A DNA stretch of 64,000 bases. It comes from Sweltsa coloradensis. Lineage: Eukaryota > Arthropoda > Insecta > Plecoptera > Chloroperlidae. Shown piece by piece: positions 46,905 to 58,907 of this stretch (its first letter is position 1; every line of letters begins with the position of its first letter). The DNA is taken from NCBI GenBank assembly GCA_024449915.1, contig JAMZAV010000917.1, positions 1-64,000 on the forward strand, in the 5' to 3' direction. The notes beneath the pieces are model-generated. The model saw nothing but the letters and a program-made list of their open reading frames with translations. It was not told the DNA's origin and made no database searches. The translations under genes were made by a program, and so were the position numbers.

Positions 46905-48880
46905 CGAACGGGTCGACGCTGACTACGTAGTCGGCTTCACTCGGTTGCGCAGGCGGCTTCACTCGGTTGCACAGGCGGCTTCACTCGGTTGCGCAGGCGG
47001 CTTCACTCGGTAGTCGGTTGCGCAGGCGATGGGTGGAGGTTCACTTTGTACGCCAGCTGAAAACAAGAGGAGCAGTGTGTTACAGCAGGTCAACCTTTTG
47101 AGAAGCTTTTGCTAATCACTCGTCTTATGAACACCTACCTAGGTGCCCAAATAACGTTTTTTCCATAGGGCAATGCCTGGATTCTCCGCCAGGATCGCAT
47201 GATCGTGGTTTGATCACACGACTCTTTACATTGTGGTTCCAGTGGAACTTACACATGGTGGTGACCAAACATCGATCGTTCTGCGCTCTGGTGGGAGATT
47301 AGTTTGACCATTGCATTGCCCTATAGTAAGATATTAATAACTATAAATAGGCCAAATACGCTAGTATAATTAAGGTTTGTTTTAAATGCGGTAAATTAGT
47401 TTGGTAGTGGTGGTATCAAAAAAGCTGATCCATTAATTAAGTGATGCAAGTACCTACGTAATATTAGTTATTAATAATTTGCCATCAATAAAACGTCAAC
47501 TTACTTAGTTTCTAATCATATCAGGCATGTATCGCTACAATGTGTAATTAGGCTAATAGTTAATTGACTTGTAGCCGTGACTAAGATTTATCATCTCTGT
47601 GTGAAACTCACCTGAGTGATGAAGATCCCGCAGAGTTCTCGTGGAGCCGACTTCACTCGGATGGTGGAACAAGACGGACGTGGTTCAGAGTTAACTTGTC
47701 GTGGGCTTAGAAGCGTAAGAAACGCAGAGGGCGGAGATTCACTTCCCAAGCAGTCTGTAAACAAGAGAAGACGCGGGTTAGAGCAGGACAACCTTTCAAG
47801 CAGCATTCACTTGTCAGAATGAACTTGTAGCAGTGACTAAGATTTATCATCTCGGTGTAACGAAACTCACCCGAGTGATGAAGATCCCGCAGAGTTCTCG
47901 TGGAGCCGACTTCACTCGGATAGTGGAACGAGACGGACGTGGTTCACAGAGTTAACTTGTCGTGGGCATAGAAGCGTACGAAGCACGGAGGGCGGAGATT
48001 CACTTCCCAAGCAGTCTGTAAACAAGAGAAGACGCGGGTTAGAGCAGGACAACCTTTCAAGCAGCATTCACTTGTCAGAATGAACTTGTAGCCGTGACAA
48101 GATTTATCATCTCGGTAACGAAACTCACCTGAGTGATGAAGATCCAGCAGAGATCTCGTGGAGCCGACTTCACTCGGATGGTAGAACGAGACGGACGTGG
48201 TTCACAGAGTTAACTTGTCGTGGGCATAGAAGCGTACGAAGCACGGAGGGCGGAGATTCACTTCCCAAGCAGTCTGTAAACAAGAGAAGACGCGGGTTAG
48301 AGCAGGACAACCTTTCAAGCAGCATTCACTTGTCAGAATGAACTTGTAGCAGTGACTAAGATTTATCATCTCGGTGTAACGAAACTCACCCGAGTGATGA
48401 AGATCCAGCAGAGATCTCGTGGAGCCGACTTCACTCGGATGGTGGAACAAGACGGACGTGGTTCACAGAGCTAACTTGTCGTGGGCATAGAAGCGTACGA
48501 AGCACGGAGGGCGGAGATTCACTTCCCAAGCAGTCTGTAAACAAGAGAAGACGTGGGTTAGAGCAGGACAACCTTTCAAGCAGCATTCACTTGTCAGAAT
48601 GAACTTGTAGCAGTGACTTAAGATTTGAAATTTAGTCCCCCACTGAAATCAGTAACGTGACCCGAGTGGGTAGACTCTAAATACCAATTTATTTATTTAC
48701 AATGAAACTCACCAAAGCTGTAGTAAGATCAGGCAGGGTCTAGTGCTGCCTGTGGAGCAGACTCGCTCAGTACAGACGAGGGACGGATGATGCGATACAG
48801 CCGTTGTACTAGAGTTATCTTGTCAGCGAACAGAGACGCGGACGATTCATGACACAACGGGGATTCCCTTCGTAATCAGT
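46905..48880 (-). repeat. array of six homologous exon-like blocks
   Basis: Blocks at 46905-47056, 47612-47754, 47871-48015, 48129-48273, 48390-48534 and 48713-48880. On the minus strand each follows a CTCTTGTTTWCAG acceptor (W is A or T) and precedes a GTGAGTTTC donor. The middle four sit in tandem units of 257-261 bp and are nearly identical; the outer two are diverged. The first unit has a 22-bp internal repeat (46934-47000). All frames contain stops in most copies, so the blocks could be alternative 3' or untranslated exons, an lncRNA, or an amplified dead exon. Confidence 0.65.
48628..48700 (+). repeat. SINE tail fragment
   Basis: GTCCCCCACTGAAATCAGTA, then GAGTGGGTAGACTCTAAATA and an ATTT tail. 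It lies in the intron-like gap between exon-like blocks. Confidence 0.65.
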
Positions 48881-49360
48881 CTGAAAACAAGAGAAATAAC
48901 GACTTAGGGCAGGTCAACCTTTCAACAGGGTGTTTATTTTCAGGTAGGCCTACAAAATCCCATCACTTTTCCAAAATTTCCATTTGGTTATCCCTGTTCC
49001 TCCAGACTTCAAACTAAGATGTCTTATTCTGCCTCAGAATGTCATGATTACTTTTATCATCAGAATGTTGAACAGACTACTGCCTACTGGCAAAACAAGG
49101 AAGGCCCTACAGCACAAATTGAATCAGAGCAGTGTATGCTGTTTGATAAGATTTGAAATAACTAGACTTAAGTCATTTTTATCTTGTACAAATTATACTA
49201 CGTATAGATAGGCCTAAAACTGAAGCACAAGTAAACAGAATGTCTGGCCACCAACTATTGTTATTTGACTCGCATCTAGATATTTTCACGTAATGTCCCT
49301 AGGCATATTGTTTATGCCCAACTAAGCTTAATTATTTGTGGGAAAAGAGGTTTGACTCAC

Positions 49361-49500
49361 CAGAACACTTCCATGCAACACCGAATGAAGCCGGACCGCC
49401 GAGATGCCGATAGTTCCAGGTTGAGCCGCCACGAGCCGTCTTCTCTCCGCAGCAAGAACGCAGATGTGAGCAGTGCGTGTCGCGACTACAGGTGTTGTAC
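49361..49500 (-). CDS. exon-like block C of a possible new gene
   Basis: 140 bp between acceptor TCTACTTTCAG and donor GTGAGTCAAAC on the minus strand. Read in the phase left by block B it is open for 46 codons (TTPVVATRTAHICVLAAERR and on) and ends in phase 0. A different frame is also open and Cys-rich (CSRDTHCSHLRSCC), so the coding frame is not certain. No family recognised. Confidence 0.35.
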
Positions 49501-49866
49501 CTGAAAGTAGACATTCTAGCGTTAACATCAAGGTGTGAACCTGGCTTGTTAGAGGGTCAATAAGGTTGGGAAATGGCAGTCAAAAATAAATACTCTAGGG
49601 ACTAACCCGATAGTAGAACAAGGTAGGTACCGGTATCTAATGTTCTGGTAAAAAGAAAGTCAAATTTAGGTGCCGGTCCAGACTAAATAATTAGGCCTAC
49701 TTGGCTAAATGATCACAAGCCTGCTTGTTGAAGTGGCAGTCAAGGCTAGACACAACTTCTTGTTATAAGGATTGGAATGCCATTGCAATTTGAATATTTT
49801 GGGGGGAGACACGACTTAATTACTGAATGCAACAGATAGGCCAAGTGACCTGGTAAGTGTGCTTAC

Positions 49867-49916
49867 CTGGTACGGTACGGACGAAGTCACCATCGCCTCG
49901 TAGTAGGCCTAGGAAG
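49867..49916 (-). CDS. exon-like block B of a possible new gene
   Basis: 50 bp between acceptor GGGATTATCTTGCAG and donor GTAAGCACAC. Taken after block A (phase 2) it reads 16 codons (FLGLLRGDGDFVRTVP) and leaves phase 1, which fits block C. An internal ATG would instead start a 13-codon frame. Small but well bordered. Confidence 0.35.
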
Positions 49917-50317
49917 CTGCAAGATAATCCCAGCGACTGCGTCTCTTGGTAGATTGCGATCCATCCCAGTAACTCTAGCTCTTAATCCCATGATGCAATG
50001 CGGGAACACTTGACTCCAGGCGGGCGCTGGAAACAGTTACAACAAAACTCGTAGTAATACCTACCGGTACTGTTCATCATACTAAACTCAACATGTAAAT
50101 TCACACCCAGACAAGAGTGCACAATTATTCAAGTACAAGCTGCTAGCAGACTACAGCCGGTCAGCTCGGCTCAGCAGTCCTCGACGAATAGAAATGCAAG
50201 TACGTAGGGCCTACTCTGAAAGACATGAAGTTCGTGTACCTACATTTCTATTCCCCGAGGAGTGAGCGTTTTAACTGAGCCGACCGGCTTACGGCACCTC
50301 TACCGACGGCAGCTTTA

Positions 50318-50501
50318 GGGTGTGTTCAGTTACCTGCTGAATGTGCTGTTCGGTTAGTTGCTGAAAGTGCAGTATACCTACAGTACACCAGCATGAGCTG
50401 GAGTAATCAAGCAAGGTAGACCTAGGACTGGAAGGAATGATCCAGTATGCTAGCCTACTGGGATCAGTAGGCCTATATCCAGCAGGTAACAGAACACACC
50501 C
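50318..50501. mobile_element. Harbinger-type MITE, 184 bp
   Basis: GGGTGTGTTCAGTTACCTGC and GCAGGTAACAGAACACACCC; TTA flanks at 50315-50317 and 50502-50504. Inner words CTACTGGGATCAGTAGG form a hairpin. Confidence 0.85.
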
Positions 50502-50603
50502 TTAATGACAACTCATAGTAATCACTCATCATTCTAAAACTCAACAGGTAGATTCACACCCAGACAAGAATGCACGATTATTCAAGAAGGCCTACATGTC
50601 TAA

Positions 50604-50785
50604 GGATGTGTTCCGTTACCAGCCGGATGTAGGGCCTACTGATCCCAGTAGGCTAGTTGCCAGTTACTTCGAGTGCCACACGAGCTTTAGCAACCCAGTA
50701 GGCCTGGCAGCAATTATCGGAATGGATCCAGTACGCTAGCCTACTGGGATTGGGAGCCTATATCTAGCAGGTAGGTAACGGATTT
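50604..50785. mobile_element. degenerate relative of the 50318 MITE
   Basis: GGATGTGTTCCGTTACCAGC at one end and AGCAGGTAGGTAACGGAT at the other, with the same inner CTACTG/CAGTAGG words. Another scrap is at about 52975-53035. Confidence 0.6.
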
Positions 50786-51358
50786 GATTGAATTTTGTTG
50801 CTAAACATCCCTAATTACCCAATTAGGGAGGACATCGGGGAATAAAATTCAGAACCGGTTTCAGCACTCAAATTACCCGAATCCCGTTACGTCATGTGTG
50901 GAAATGCTTTTTCAAAGTTACAAGTTGGTTTGAAGGTCATTGCTGAATGAATTAATAAAAGGCTACCGACTGAATAGGTTTCCGTCCGTCTCGGGAAACT
51001 TTTGCAATAATTGTACACACGTCATAAAGAATTGCGTTGATAACCAGGCAATAATCATTCATTACAATGTACGAGCAATGTAACTCGTCGTATGTAGGCC
51101 AAGGCCTACGCGCAGAAAGCAGAGGAAAGCACGCATGCACGTGCGAAAATCTCTCACTACTATTGCCCGTGCTGAAGCTCTCGATTCAAGATAAGCCTGG
51201 GTAAGAAAGAAGCTAGGCCTAAGCTCAGGAATAACAATCCAATGCGTTGTGATTACAAAATTTTGTAAATCGGTTTAAACATGATCGCATCACACATGTG
51301 TGCGAGTTGGTTGGATCGAACGAGCACCTAGTTTGCGCATGTCACGGGCCCATGACAC

Positions 51359-52378
51359 CAACCCTTGAAAATTGTGTAACAAACCACCCCCCCCCCGTCT
51401 TTTAGTACTCGCTCCTAGCGGGAAGGTACTTTCGGCGGGAAGGCAAGGGGGGTTTGGGGGGCGGAGCCCCCCAACAATAGCGCCGCAGGCGAAAAATTTT
51501 GAGGTCAGGTTTTATTAAAGAGCGTTTGGTGCGTTTTAGGATAACATAGCGGGCTTAATTCAGTACTGAAAAACTTCAGTATTTATACCGTGAAAACTCG
51601 TAAACCACTTGCAGATAAGATAAGAACACTGATGGTACAAATCATATGCGCCGCATCAACAAAATGCCCAATGACTTATGTTCGCGATCGCGTCTTACAA
51701 TAATGTGTCTGGCTGTTAACTAGGGATGACGAAACCCGACTTTTTTACGACCCGGGTACCCGTCCACATTACCCGCGGGTTACCCGGGTAGTAAAACAAA
51801 AAAATCGTGTGGGGTGTCTAATGAACTGTGAAGAAACGCGCTCATCAATTATCGTAATATCTCAGACGTAATGCTGTTCTATAAACAATGACGTGCCGAT
51901 GAAGTAGTATTTCATAATCACGAAAGAGGAACAGCAGCGGGCCGTTAAGATAACACTCACTGTTCGGTTGCATCTGCTTTATAACTTGTCACAGTCAAGT
52001 CAAGGTCACGACTCACAATGCGTTGGCTCGGGGCGCGGGAAGGGGGGGACTGGAGCCCGAACGAGAGTAAACAAGATAAGGAAAGATTTATCACCATGGG
52101 TGATAGCTTTTAAGTTTTGACTTCTAGCAGATTGAAAACATAAGTGATGTTGTGGTAATTATTTACGCGGTATAATCTCTGGAAGATCGCACAAGTGGTT
52201 AGGCAGGAGGGGGTGGGGGGGCATACTCAGCACACTGCCACAAGTCGGCGGCATGAATCGGCGCTCGATTCAAATTCTCGCAAAAACGATATTTTGAAGC
52301 ACGTCCATAAAAGTTACTCGCAAGAGCCAAATTGTCACTCGCAAAATGCGAGCGTGCGAGTGGGATTTTCAAGGGTTG
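51359..52378. mobile_element. hAT element with CAACCCTTGAAAAT ends
   Basis: Ends CAACCCTTGAAAAT and ATTTTCAAGGGTTG (14 bp) with the 8-bp duplication CATGACAC at 51351-51358 and 52379-52386. It contains the truncated TAGGGATG-type hAT at 51721-52256. No transposase frame. Confidence 0.87.
51721..52256. mobile_element. truncated inverted relative of the outer hAT at 45174
   Basis: TAGGGATGACGAAACCCGAC through GCCACAAGTCGGCGGCATGA matches 46325-46858 in inverse for about 535 bp; the other end is missing. The shared sequence includes the rare GGTTACCCGGGTA and TTACGCGGTATAATCTCTGG segments. Confidence 0.82.
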
Positions 52379-52879
52379 CATGACACTACTCAAGATATAT
52401 TGCCGCATCCATCTCTCTTGCACTCACTCGTAGACATGGGCACTACTCGCTGGGCGGACACACGGACGGACGGAAACACGAGGCGGCTCACAAGCTCTGT
52501 TGTTGACTCAAGATACTCTTTAGGCAGTGGGAAGGCTCCGCGGAAAGACCGCATCGACGTAGCGCATATAATGAACGGTGAATTAGCTTAAAAACGGTCG
52601 CGTAAAATATCCTGATCTTAAAATCGGCTCTGGGTAATTTCTAGAACCGTGTACCGGTACCGTACCCGATGTCCCACTATAAATGCAATATTGATATTAG
52701 AATATTTTTTATTACTATGATATAGACGATGAGGATGAACTACAAAGTAGGTCTACAACAAGAGGTCGCACCATTAATTAGATTCACTCAACGGGCGCAA
52801 ACCAAAATGTGCACGGATACATAGGCCTTCGTCCATTCTTAGTGTAAACTTATAAGGGCAGCTGTCGCGCCCTAAAAAA

Positions 52880-52985
52880 CATGCCTTATATGTGGGATTC
52901 GAACCTACGTACGTCCTCTTAGTGTCGCTTGCTTCGGACCAGCGCCCTAATCGTATGTGTCACCGCAAACGGCAGCAGGTAAGAA
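52880..52985 (-). repeat. tRNA-like SINE head
   Basis: Minus-strand B box GGTTCGAATCCC with an A-box-like region (GTGACACATACGATTAGGGC) and an extra arm of the Leu/Ser type. Related to the head at 60840-60900. Not a working tRNA: stems pair poorly. Confidence 0.6.
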
Positions 52986-53939
52986 CCCATTACGTTTTAG
53001 GCCCTAATTCCAGCAGGTAACGATATGCACCCTTTAAAACATAGGGCATGAGAGAAGATGGACAATGCTGCGTCAGTAATATTTGACCATGACCTTCAAG
53101 TGACTAGACCTGACCTTCAAGCGACTCTACATTGGCCTTCAAGAAGGTAACCTAGATGTTAAGCCTACAAGGAATGTTACAAAGTTTTCAAGCTAGGCTC
53201 TGTGCTAACTTCATCTTTTAGCATGGGTAGGCCTACTACGGATTCTCAAACAAAAACGAAGCCTCGACCACGACCTCCAGCATTTACCTCCCGGTCCCGG
53301 GTGTCAAACATACCTACCTAGGGCTAATTTGAAGGTATCCTGTCATGATCATCAGCCAGCCATACACGACCTATATTCACTCCCATTTAGCACTACTATC
53401 AGGAAGCAGAGGGCTTTAAAGAATAGTTAGAAACAGCACTGAAACTACACTGCAAGTAGGGCCTACGCATTTGATAGGCCTACAGAGTCCTAAATTTAGC
53501 TACGTTAGCATGATTGAAAGTATCAAAATTACATTCTGGTGGTTAGACGACCAAGGTAGGCTCTGCCTAATGAAGCCCTTTAAACATGATTTGGCAAGGT
53601 TGACCTCCTAACCTAGTGAGCATGGCAGGGACACGAGGCATTGCAGTTTTCAGGCCCCATGGAAAGGCGGAAATCAACATAATTTTCTCACAATAGACTA
53701 AACAAATGGTTAAATATGTTACTGGAGTTACAGTGAATTGAATATTGAGAACATTAGCATGAACAGAGACGCGATGGGCAAAGTGGAGATGAAATGGGCC
53801 ACGAGGTCCTTGAAACCAACCTCGATTTGTAGATTTCGTAAACAATTTGAATACACATTTAATTAAAGTAGTTTATAAAGGGCAATGCTAAAATAAAGAA
53901 GAAACACTGGGCATAATTGAAATTATCAGGGCGTGTTAC

Positions 53940-54049
53940 CTGGTAAGCGTCCAAGATGTGAAGTCTGTGAAGGCTGGCTGGAGAATAGAACGAGACGATT
54001 GTGGCGCTGGTGCACGCTGCCAGTCGGGGGGCGGTTCCTGTGACGTCAT
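53940..54049 (-). CDS. exon-like block A with start codon
   Basis: ATG at 54049, open for 36 codons (MTSQEPPPDWQRAPAPQSSR and on) to the donor CCAG/GTAACA, leaving phase 2. Blocks A, B, C and the diverged array block at 48713-48880 join in frame to a 121-residue product that stops in the last block. Pro/Ser-rich start, no domain, no signal peptide seen. It may equally be a UTR of a non-coding transcript. Confidence 0.35.
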
Positions 54050-54150
54050 AGCAGCATTCACACCACTGTTACCAACCTCGCGATAATATATCACACCACT
54101 GTTACCAACCTCGCGATAATATGACGAGCAAGGCGGGGGATTTGACTGTG
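54042..54150 (-). promoter_or_regulatory. putative promoter: CRE and doubled TCGCGAG box
   Basis: Just upstream of, and overlapping, the ATG of block A: TGACGTCA (a perfect CRE palindrome, 54041-54048) and two 31-35-bp direct repeats each holding ATTATCGCGAGGTTGG. TCTCGCGAGA-like boxes are frequent in TATA-less CpG promoters. GC content is higher than in the flanks. Confidence 0.4.
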
Positions 54151-54392
54151 GAACTTTCAAGACTTGAACCTGGTCAAGATCCTAGACCATAATTATATAC
54201 CTTTACGGTCCAAGTTCGAGATGACTATAGAGGGACGGAGTACTAGCACGTAGCCTACTCCCAGGGTACCTACACTCTCAGAACCGACCCCCTACCCCTC
54301 CGACAAAGTGTTAAAATTTTTCATCTTTGCCATCATCATAAATGTTGACCCAGAACACAAACATAACATATTTCTTGATACTTTACTTTGAT

Positions 54393-54465
54393 TCACTGTC
54401 CCCCACTGTAAATCAGTTATATAACTCAGTGGGTAGACTCTTAATACAATTTATTTATTTAGAGA
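54393..54465 (+). repeat. SINE tail fragment
   Basis: GTCCCCCACTGTAAATCAGT, ATATAACTCAGTGGGTAGAC and an (ATTT)n tail; same family as 34887. Confidence 0.68.
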
Positions 54466-54469
54466 TTTC

Positions 54470-55790
54470 TTGGAACTACTTCAGTTGGGGGGGTCCAAAT
54501 GTAGGTAGTATCAACCAAAAGGACTACATATGAACTTGTAGATGGCCATGGTGGGGCTTGGGGTCCATTTGTGCTCAACCTTCACAGCAAACGTGTGTGG
54601 TTTATTTTTGCATGAAAAAGTTATGAAAAAAGTTGCCCTTCCTCCCCCCCCCCTCAAAAAAAAAGTTACAACATATCTAGAAAAGTTCTTGTAGTCAGGC
54701 ATGCGACTTATTATTATTAATTATTTTCAAACAAGATCCCATCATTGGAGGAAAACCTTCAGTTCAGCTAGACGTCGTATTGAACCGGCGATCCCCAGAA
54801 TTAGAGTCTTGCGCATAGCTTGTGGCCTACCTCTATCGGTGGTCAGGTAAATAAATCAATTTTCTGATAGGTTGATCTAGACGACGTCATAAGTCAGCAA
54901 AGACACATGGATCTCATTTGATACAGAACACATCTGGTAGGAATGTCGTTTTATGGGGGAGTTGGCTTGGGCTTGAAAAGATAAATAAATAGTTTATACT
55001 GAGTGGAAAATTAGTAATAATCAGTTTTTTTATGGTGAGGGACTAAACACAAAATGGGGCTGGCAATAGCATTTCACAACCCACATGACCCAGCGGAGTA
55101 ACCCTTGCTGGAGACAGGCATACAAATTCTAGTCATTATTATACATTAGGCATTATAGTAGAGAACATTCAGAGAGCTGCTAACATTGATTTCTTGGCAT
55201 TGTTGGCATATTTTAAAAGTATAGCCTGTTTTAGAATCTAAATTTTGTAATAATGCTTTGAAAACACCTAATAAATACTAAATCGTAACGTAAATGTAAA
55301 ATAACGCATCACCTAAAAGGTAACGGCACAGATAACAGTGTAATCTATTACCTGTGGTAACGGGGTACCGGTACTTTTTATTTTTCAAACTCAACATTGA
55401 CTCGAAATAATTAAACATTTTTTTACAAATTTTTCCTTATTGTGATATAATTTCATAATTTGGTTTGATGTCAAAATTAAAAAAATATATAACATACATC
55501 TTTAAAATGAATGTAAATAAATTATAGCAAACTTTAAAAATAATTTAAAATTCAGCAAATCGACATCAACAACATCAGTCAATGTAACTACAAGAGAAGG
55601 CTATCTTGACCAGATGATACGCTTTAAGGTGTAGAGAAGGCTGAGCAAGTAAACATTGAAAAACAGGACACGTACTTTGTAAAACAAATATAACGCAAAT
55701 CCAATACACAACGGTCGCGTTCCGGTACCTGCTGCATGTGCTGTACCAGTAAGCCAGCATGTGTACTGAGCGTTCTGTTTATTGCTAGCC
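54470..55790. other. no gene recognised
   Basis: Mixed AT-rich DNA with a C run near 54645. No supportable feature. Confidence 0.4.
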
Positions 55791-55814
55791 AGCGGTTTAG
55801 CCGAGCTCGTTTAA

Positions 55815-56212
55815 CCGGTTCCCACTCGAACACCAAAGTTAAGCAGAATCGGGCGTGGTCATGGGTAGAGTGGGTGACCGCTCTACCCTGAAACTCACGT
55901 CTACCGCTGGTTAGAGCAGATGGAGGGTTCGAAAGCTAGTGTAACGGCTTCGTTCTCCTCGACGTCTGCTCAGCAGTCCGGGTTAGTGGAGGAACCTACA
56001 TGACTGTCAAAGTTACACCGTCCTTTCGGATGGGACGTTAAGCCGTTGGTCCCCTTGGTACTTTTCGAAAGGAGTAGGCTACGTGCCGGTACCGGGTTTC
56101 CCCTCCTCCCTTCTGTTCATACTTCATCCTCATCTATCACCACTCATTGTCTCGATTAGCCAAAGTGCATAAATATGAGACGTTAAGCAATATTCAATCA
56201 ATCAATCAGTTT
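55815..56212 (+). repeat. 5S-rRNA-derived SINE
   Basis: The first 60 bp match the 3' half of 5S rRNA, including the box A region AAGTTAAGCAG, GTCGGGC-like AATCGGGCGTGGTCA and the box C region GGGTAGAGTGGGTGACCGC. A body with CCTTTCGGATGGGACGTTAA (a word common in SINE bodies) follows, then a 3' part shared with 60715-60900 and an (AATC)n tail. This is the SINE3 layout. Confidence 0.78.
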
Positions 56213-56917
56213 ATTGCTGGTCCAGTGCTGGCATGCGTTGTACAAGAGCCAGCAGGTAACAGAATCCAGCCATCATCGGATAATTAGTTGGTGCAAGGGG
56301 TAGAAGCCACAAGTCTTTTGTCAATGTTTGCCATCGGTTTAAATTGGTCAATAAACGTAAGGCATGCACTATGCATGATGATTTCCATTTTAAGAAATCA
56401 CCTGTGTGGCCAGAACATGTAGCCCTAAACAATATTTTGTTTGTAATTTGCATTTAATCCCCATTTTTACAATGTTGTTAAACAAATGGCAATTGTATCT
56501 GTACAAGAGATTTGTTTTAAAGAAATGAAAGTTTTCTCTCTCACCGACATTTTTTATTTCATATTTTGTAACATAATGGTAGTCAAGTAGTCACACTATA
56601 AAAATAACCCATATATTTCAGATTAAAAATGTTTAAGTCCCAATTGCATTCATATAATCCATCATTATGTATAAAATTAAAAGTTACGAATCAAGGACAC
56701 ATTCCGTAAATCACCTAAACTGCAGGGACACTTTTTTACTTTCAAAATTAACTCGAACTTTCGCAGTTGAAAAAACAAATGCATCGAACTGGAACTGAAC
56801 TCAAAACAGTTAGGTAAAATAGTGATAAGTCTGGACCGGCACCTCACCATCCAATTTTTTGTTTTGTTTTCTTTCTTGACATGTCAAATAATGGGTGCCC
56901 GCACACCACTACAAATA

Positions 56918-57092
56918 CCGTATTGTCCTGAATATAAGCCTACCCTTTTTAATTATTTAAAATCTCAAAGTCCCTTACCAGCTAATATTTGCATAATATG
57001 CTTTTGCATGTTTTTGTAATATTTCAACAAGAAAAGTTAGGGTGTCTGGGTCTGCTTATATTCAGGTTTGGCCTATATTCGGCACAATACAG
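56918..57092. mobile_element. small MITE with TA flanks
   Basis: CCGTATTGTCCTGAATATAAGC on the left (first 20 bases) and GCACAATACAG on the right; TA at 56916-56917 and 57093-57094. Fragments of the same family are at about 41700-41760 and 45138-45165. Confidence 0.65.
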
Positions 57093-57094
57093 TA

Positions 57095-58900
57095 AGTAAA
57101 AAATAAAATAAAAAAACTTTTTTCCCGAACTTCAAACTTTTTTGACTCAAACTCAAACTCAAACTTTTTTGAATTTGAGTTCTAGTTCCGATTTTGAACG
57201 TTTGCGCATCCTTACTGAACTGGGCTAATGTTGAAATTGGCGTTAAGTTGTTGTGGACTGCCTTTGTAATGAAATGGTGAGTGCTTTGCCATGACTGTAT
57301 TGTACATACAATGTTGTTCAAGTATTGATTTGTCTACATAACAATATGGTAAGGTATTTAATTATCAAATTAAAAATAAATAATAAATAGGCTACCTTGT
57401 TTACCTGATTGCAAGCCTACCTTTTTCGACACATTTTTGCAGTTCAAAAAGGCACCTTGGCTTAAAATCGATTGCACACTAAAGAGTATAGTTACATACT
57501 AGCCCAAACCATTTTATTAGACTTACTTTCAATCAGGGTTCGGCTAACATTTGGTGTCAGCGCACAATCGAGTTAGTACAGCATCATTGGTGAAAATACA
57601 CAGTTTGTTTGATTTACGGTATGCTCCTCAAGTCTCTTAGTGAAAATCTGTTTGTGGTCTGTGCGGACAGCAGAGGGGACTTCCTATCAATGTACTATCT
57701 TGGTTTTCAATCAGTCATCTTCTCTGTCCTAGTAGTCAAGTGGGATAACACACATATTTGAGGTACTAGGTAGGAAATCAAGACATGGCTCACAGCCTCA
57801 GCGATGGTGCTAGTACGAGAGGAGAGACGCACAACAACAAGAGGCAATCCATCAATATCATCTATTAGATTAGCTTCAGAGTTTCATGAAAATATAAAGA
57901 TGGAAATCCATTTGGACTCTCCAAAAGAATACAACGTGATTGCAGGAACCGTATGGTTCCATTTGGTTGCCTACAATAGTTTTACATAAAAATACAAACT
58001 TCTCACTACATTGAAGTACTGCTTAGTTAAAAGCAGACCTGTCATGTTTACATTCCAGGAATCTTGGCTGTGGTAAAACTTGTATCTAATCAAATTTTCT
58101 AACAATCGTTTTGTATTGTGTATTACTACATATATAGGCTAGATGAGCAAAAAGTAACTGTCTAAGAGAGTGTCAAAATGGAGTCAAATATGGCTACAGG
58201 TACCCTAAGTATAATATTTTTGACCAAAATGAAGAGCTATGGGCACACTTTAGAGATCTTTACAATGTAGCATTGTCATCAGAAGAAATCAAGCATCACA
58301 AAAGTAACATAGAAGATGCATGGTATTATTACGTACTTATAATGGTTGTACTATTATTGACATTTTATTGCTGCACTAGCCCAGTCCATTTACCTTCTCA
58401 TCCCTATCACATCCCCAAGCTTTACCCTGTCGGAAAGTAGCGCCTACTTGCTCAAATATCATTCTCAGGTACATCTTTTACATGTACATTACAAAACGGT
58501 GCATCACTAAAAATTAATTAACAACACTACCTATTAAAATTTATCCCAACAATGCGTAAATTTCACCCTCAATTTGTAAAATAAGATAAGCCTATTTATA
58601 AAAAATATAATATCTTACAATAGGAAACATAACACATCATTGGAAAATGTCTTCTTTGTTTTTAAGAAGTAAAATTATCTCGTAATAATTAATAACTTTA
58701 CGTTGCAGATTAATTATGATTTTTCTAATCTGCAACATAACCTTAACATACCCAGAAATAACAAAGAAAAGGTGTATTCCCACTTATGTTGAAGACTAGA
58801 ATTATTACTTTGCAGTGTGTCCTTTCTAGATAGATAAAGCACTAGTTTCTGTAATGTTTTAAACTAAAACTAGTTGACAAATATTAAACATCAAATAATC
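57095..58900. other. no gene recognised
   Basis: Short CTCAAA repeats near 57150, otherwise AT-rich sequence downstream of the SECISBP2-like gene. No second exon of that gene was found here. Confidence 0.4.
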
Positions 58901-58907
58901 ACCAGGG

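Noticed and set aside
46934..48603. CRISPR-like array
   Set aside because: Repeats are contiguous tandem units without unique spacers, and the genome is eukaryotic.
48984..49211. 75-codon plus-strand frame that looked LINE-like
   Set aside because: No conserved RT or C-terminal motif could be matched.
57804..57989. 61-codon plus-strand frame
   Set aside because: No motif, no splice context; cannot be told from chance.
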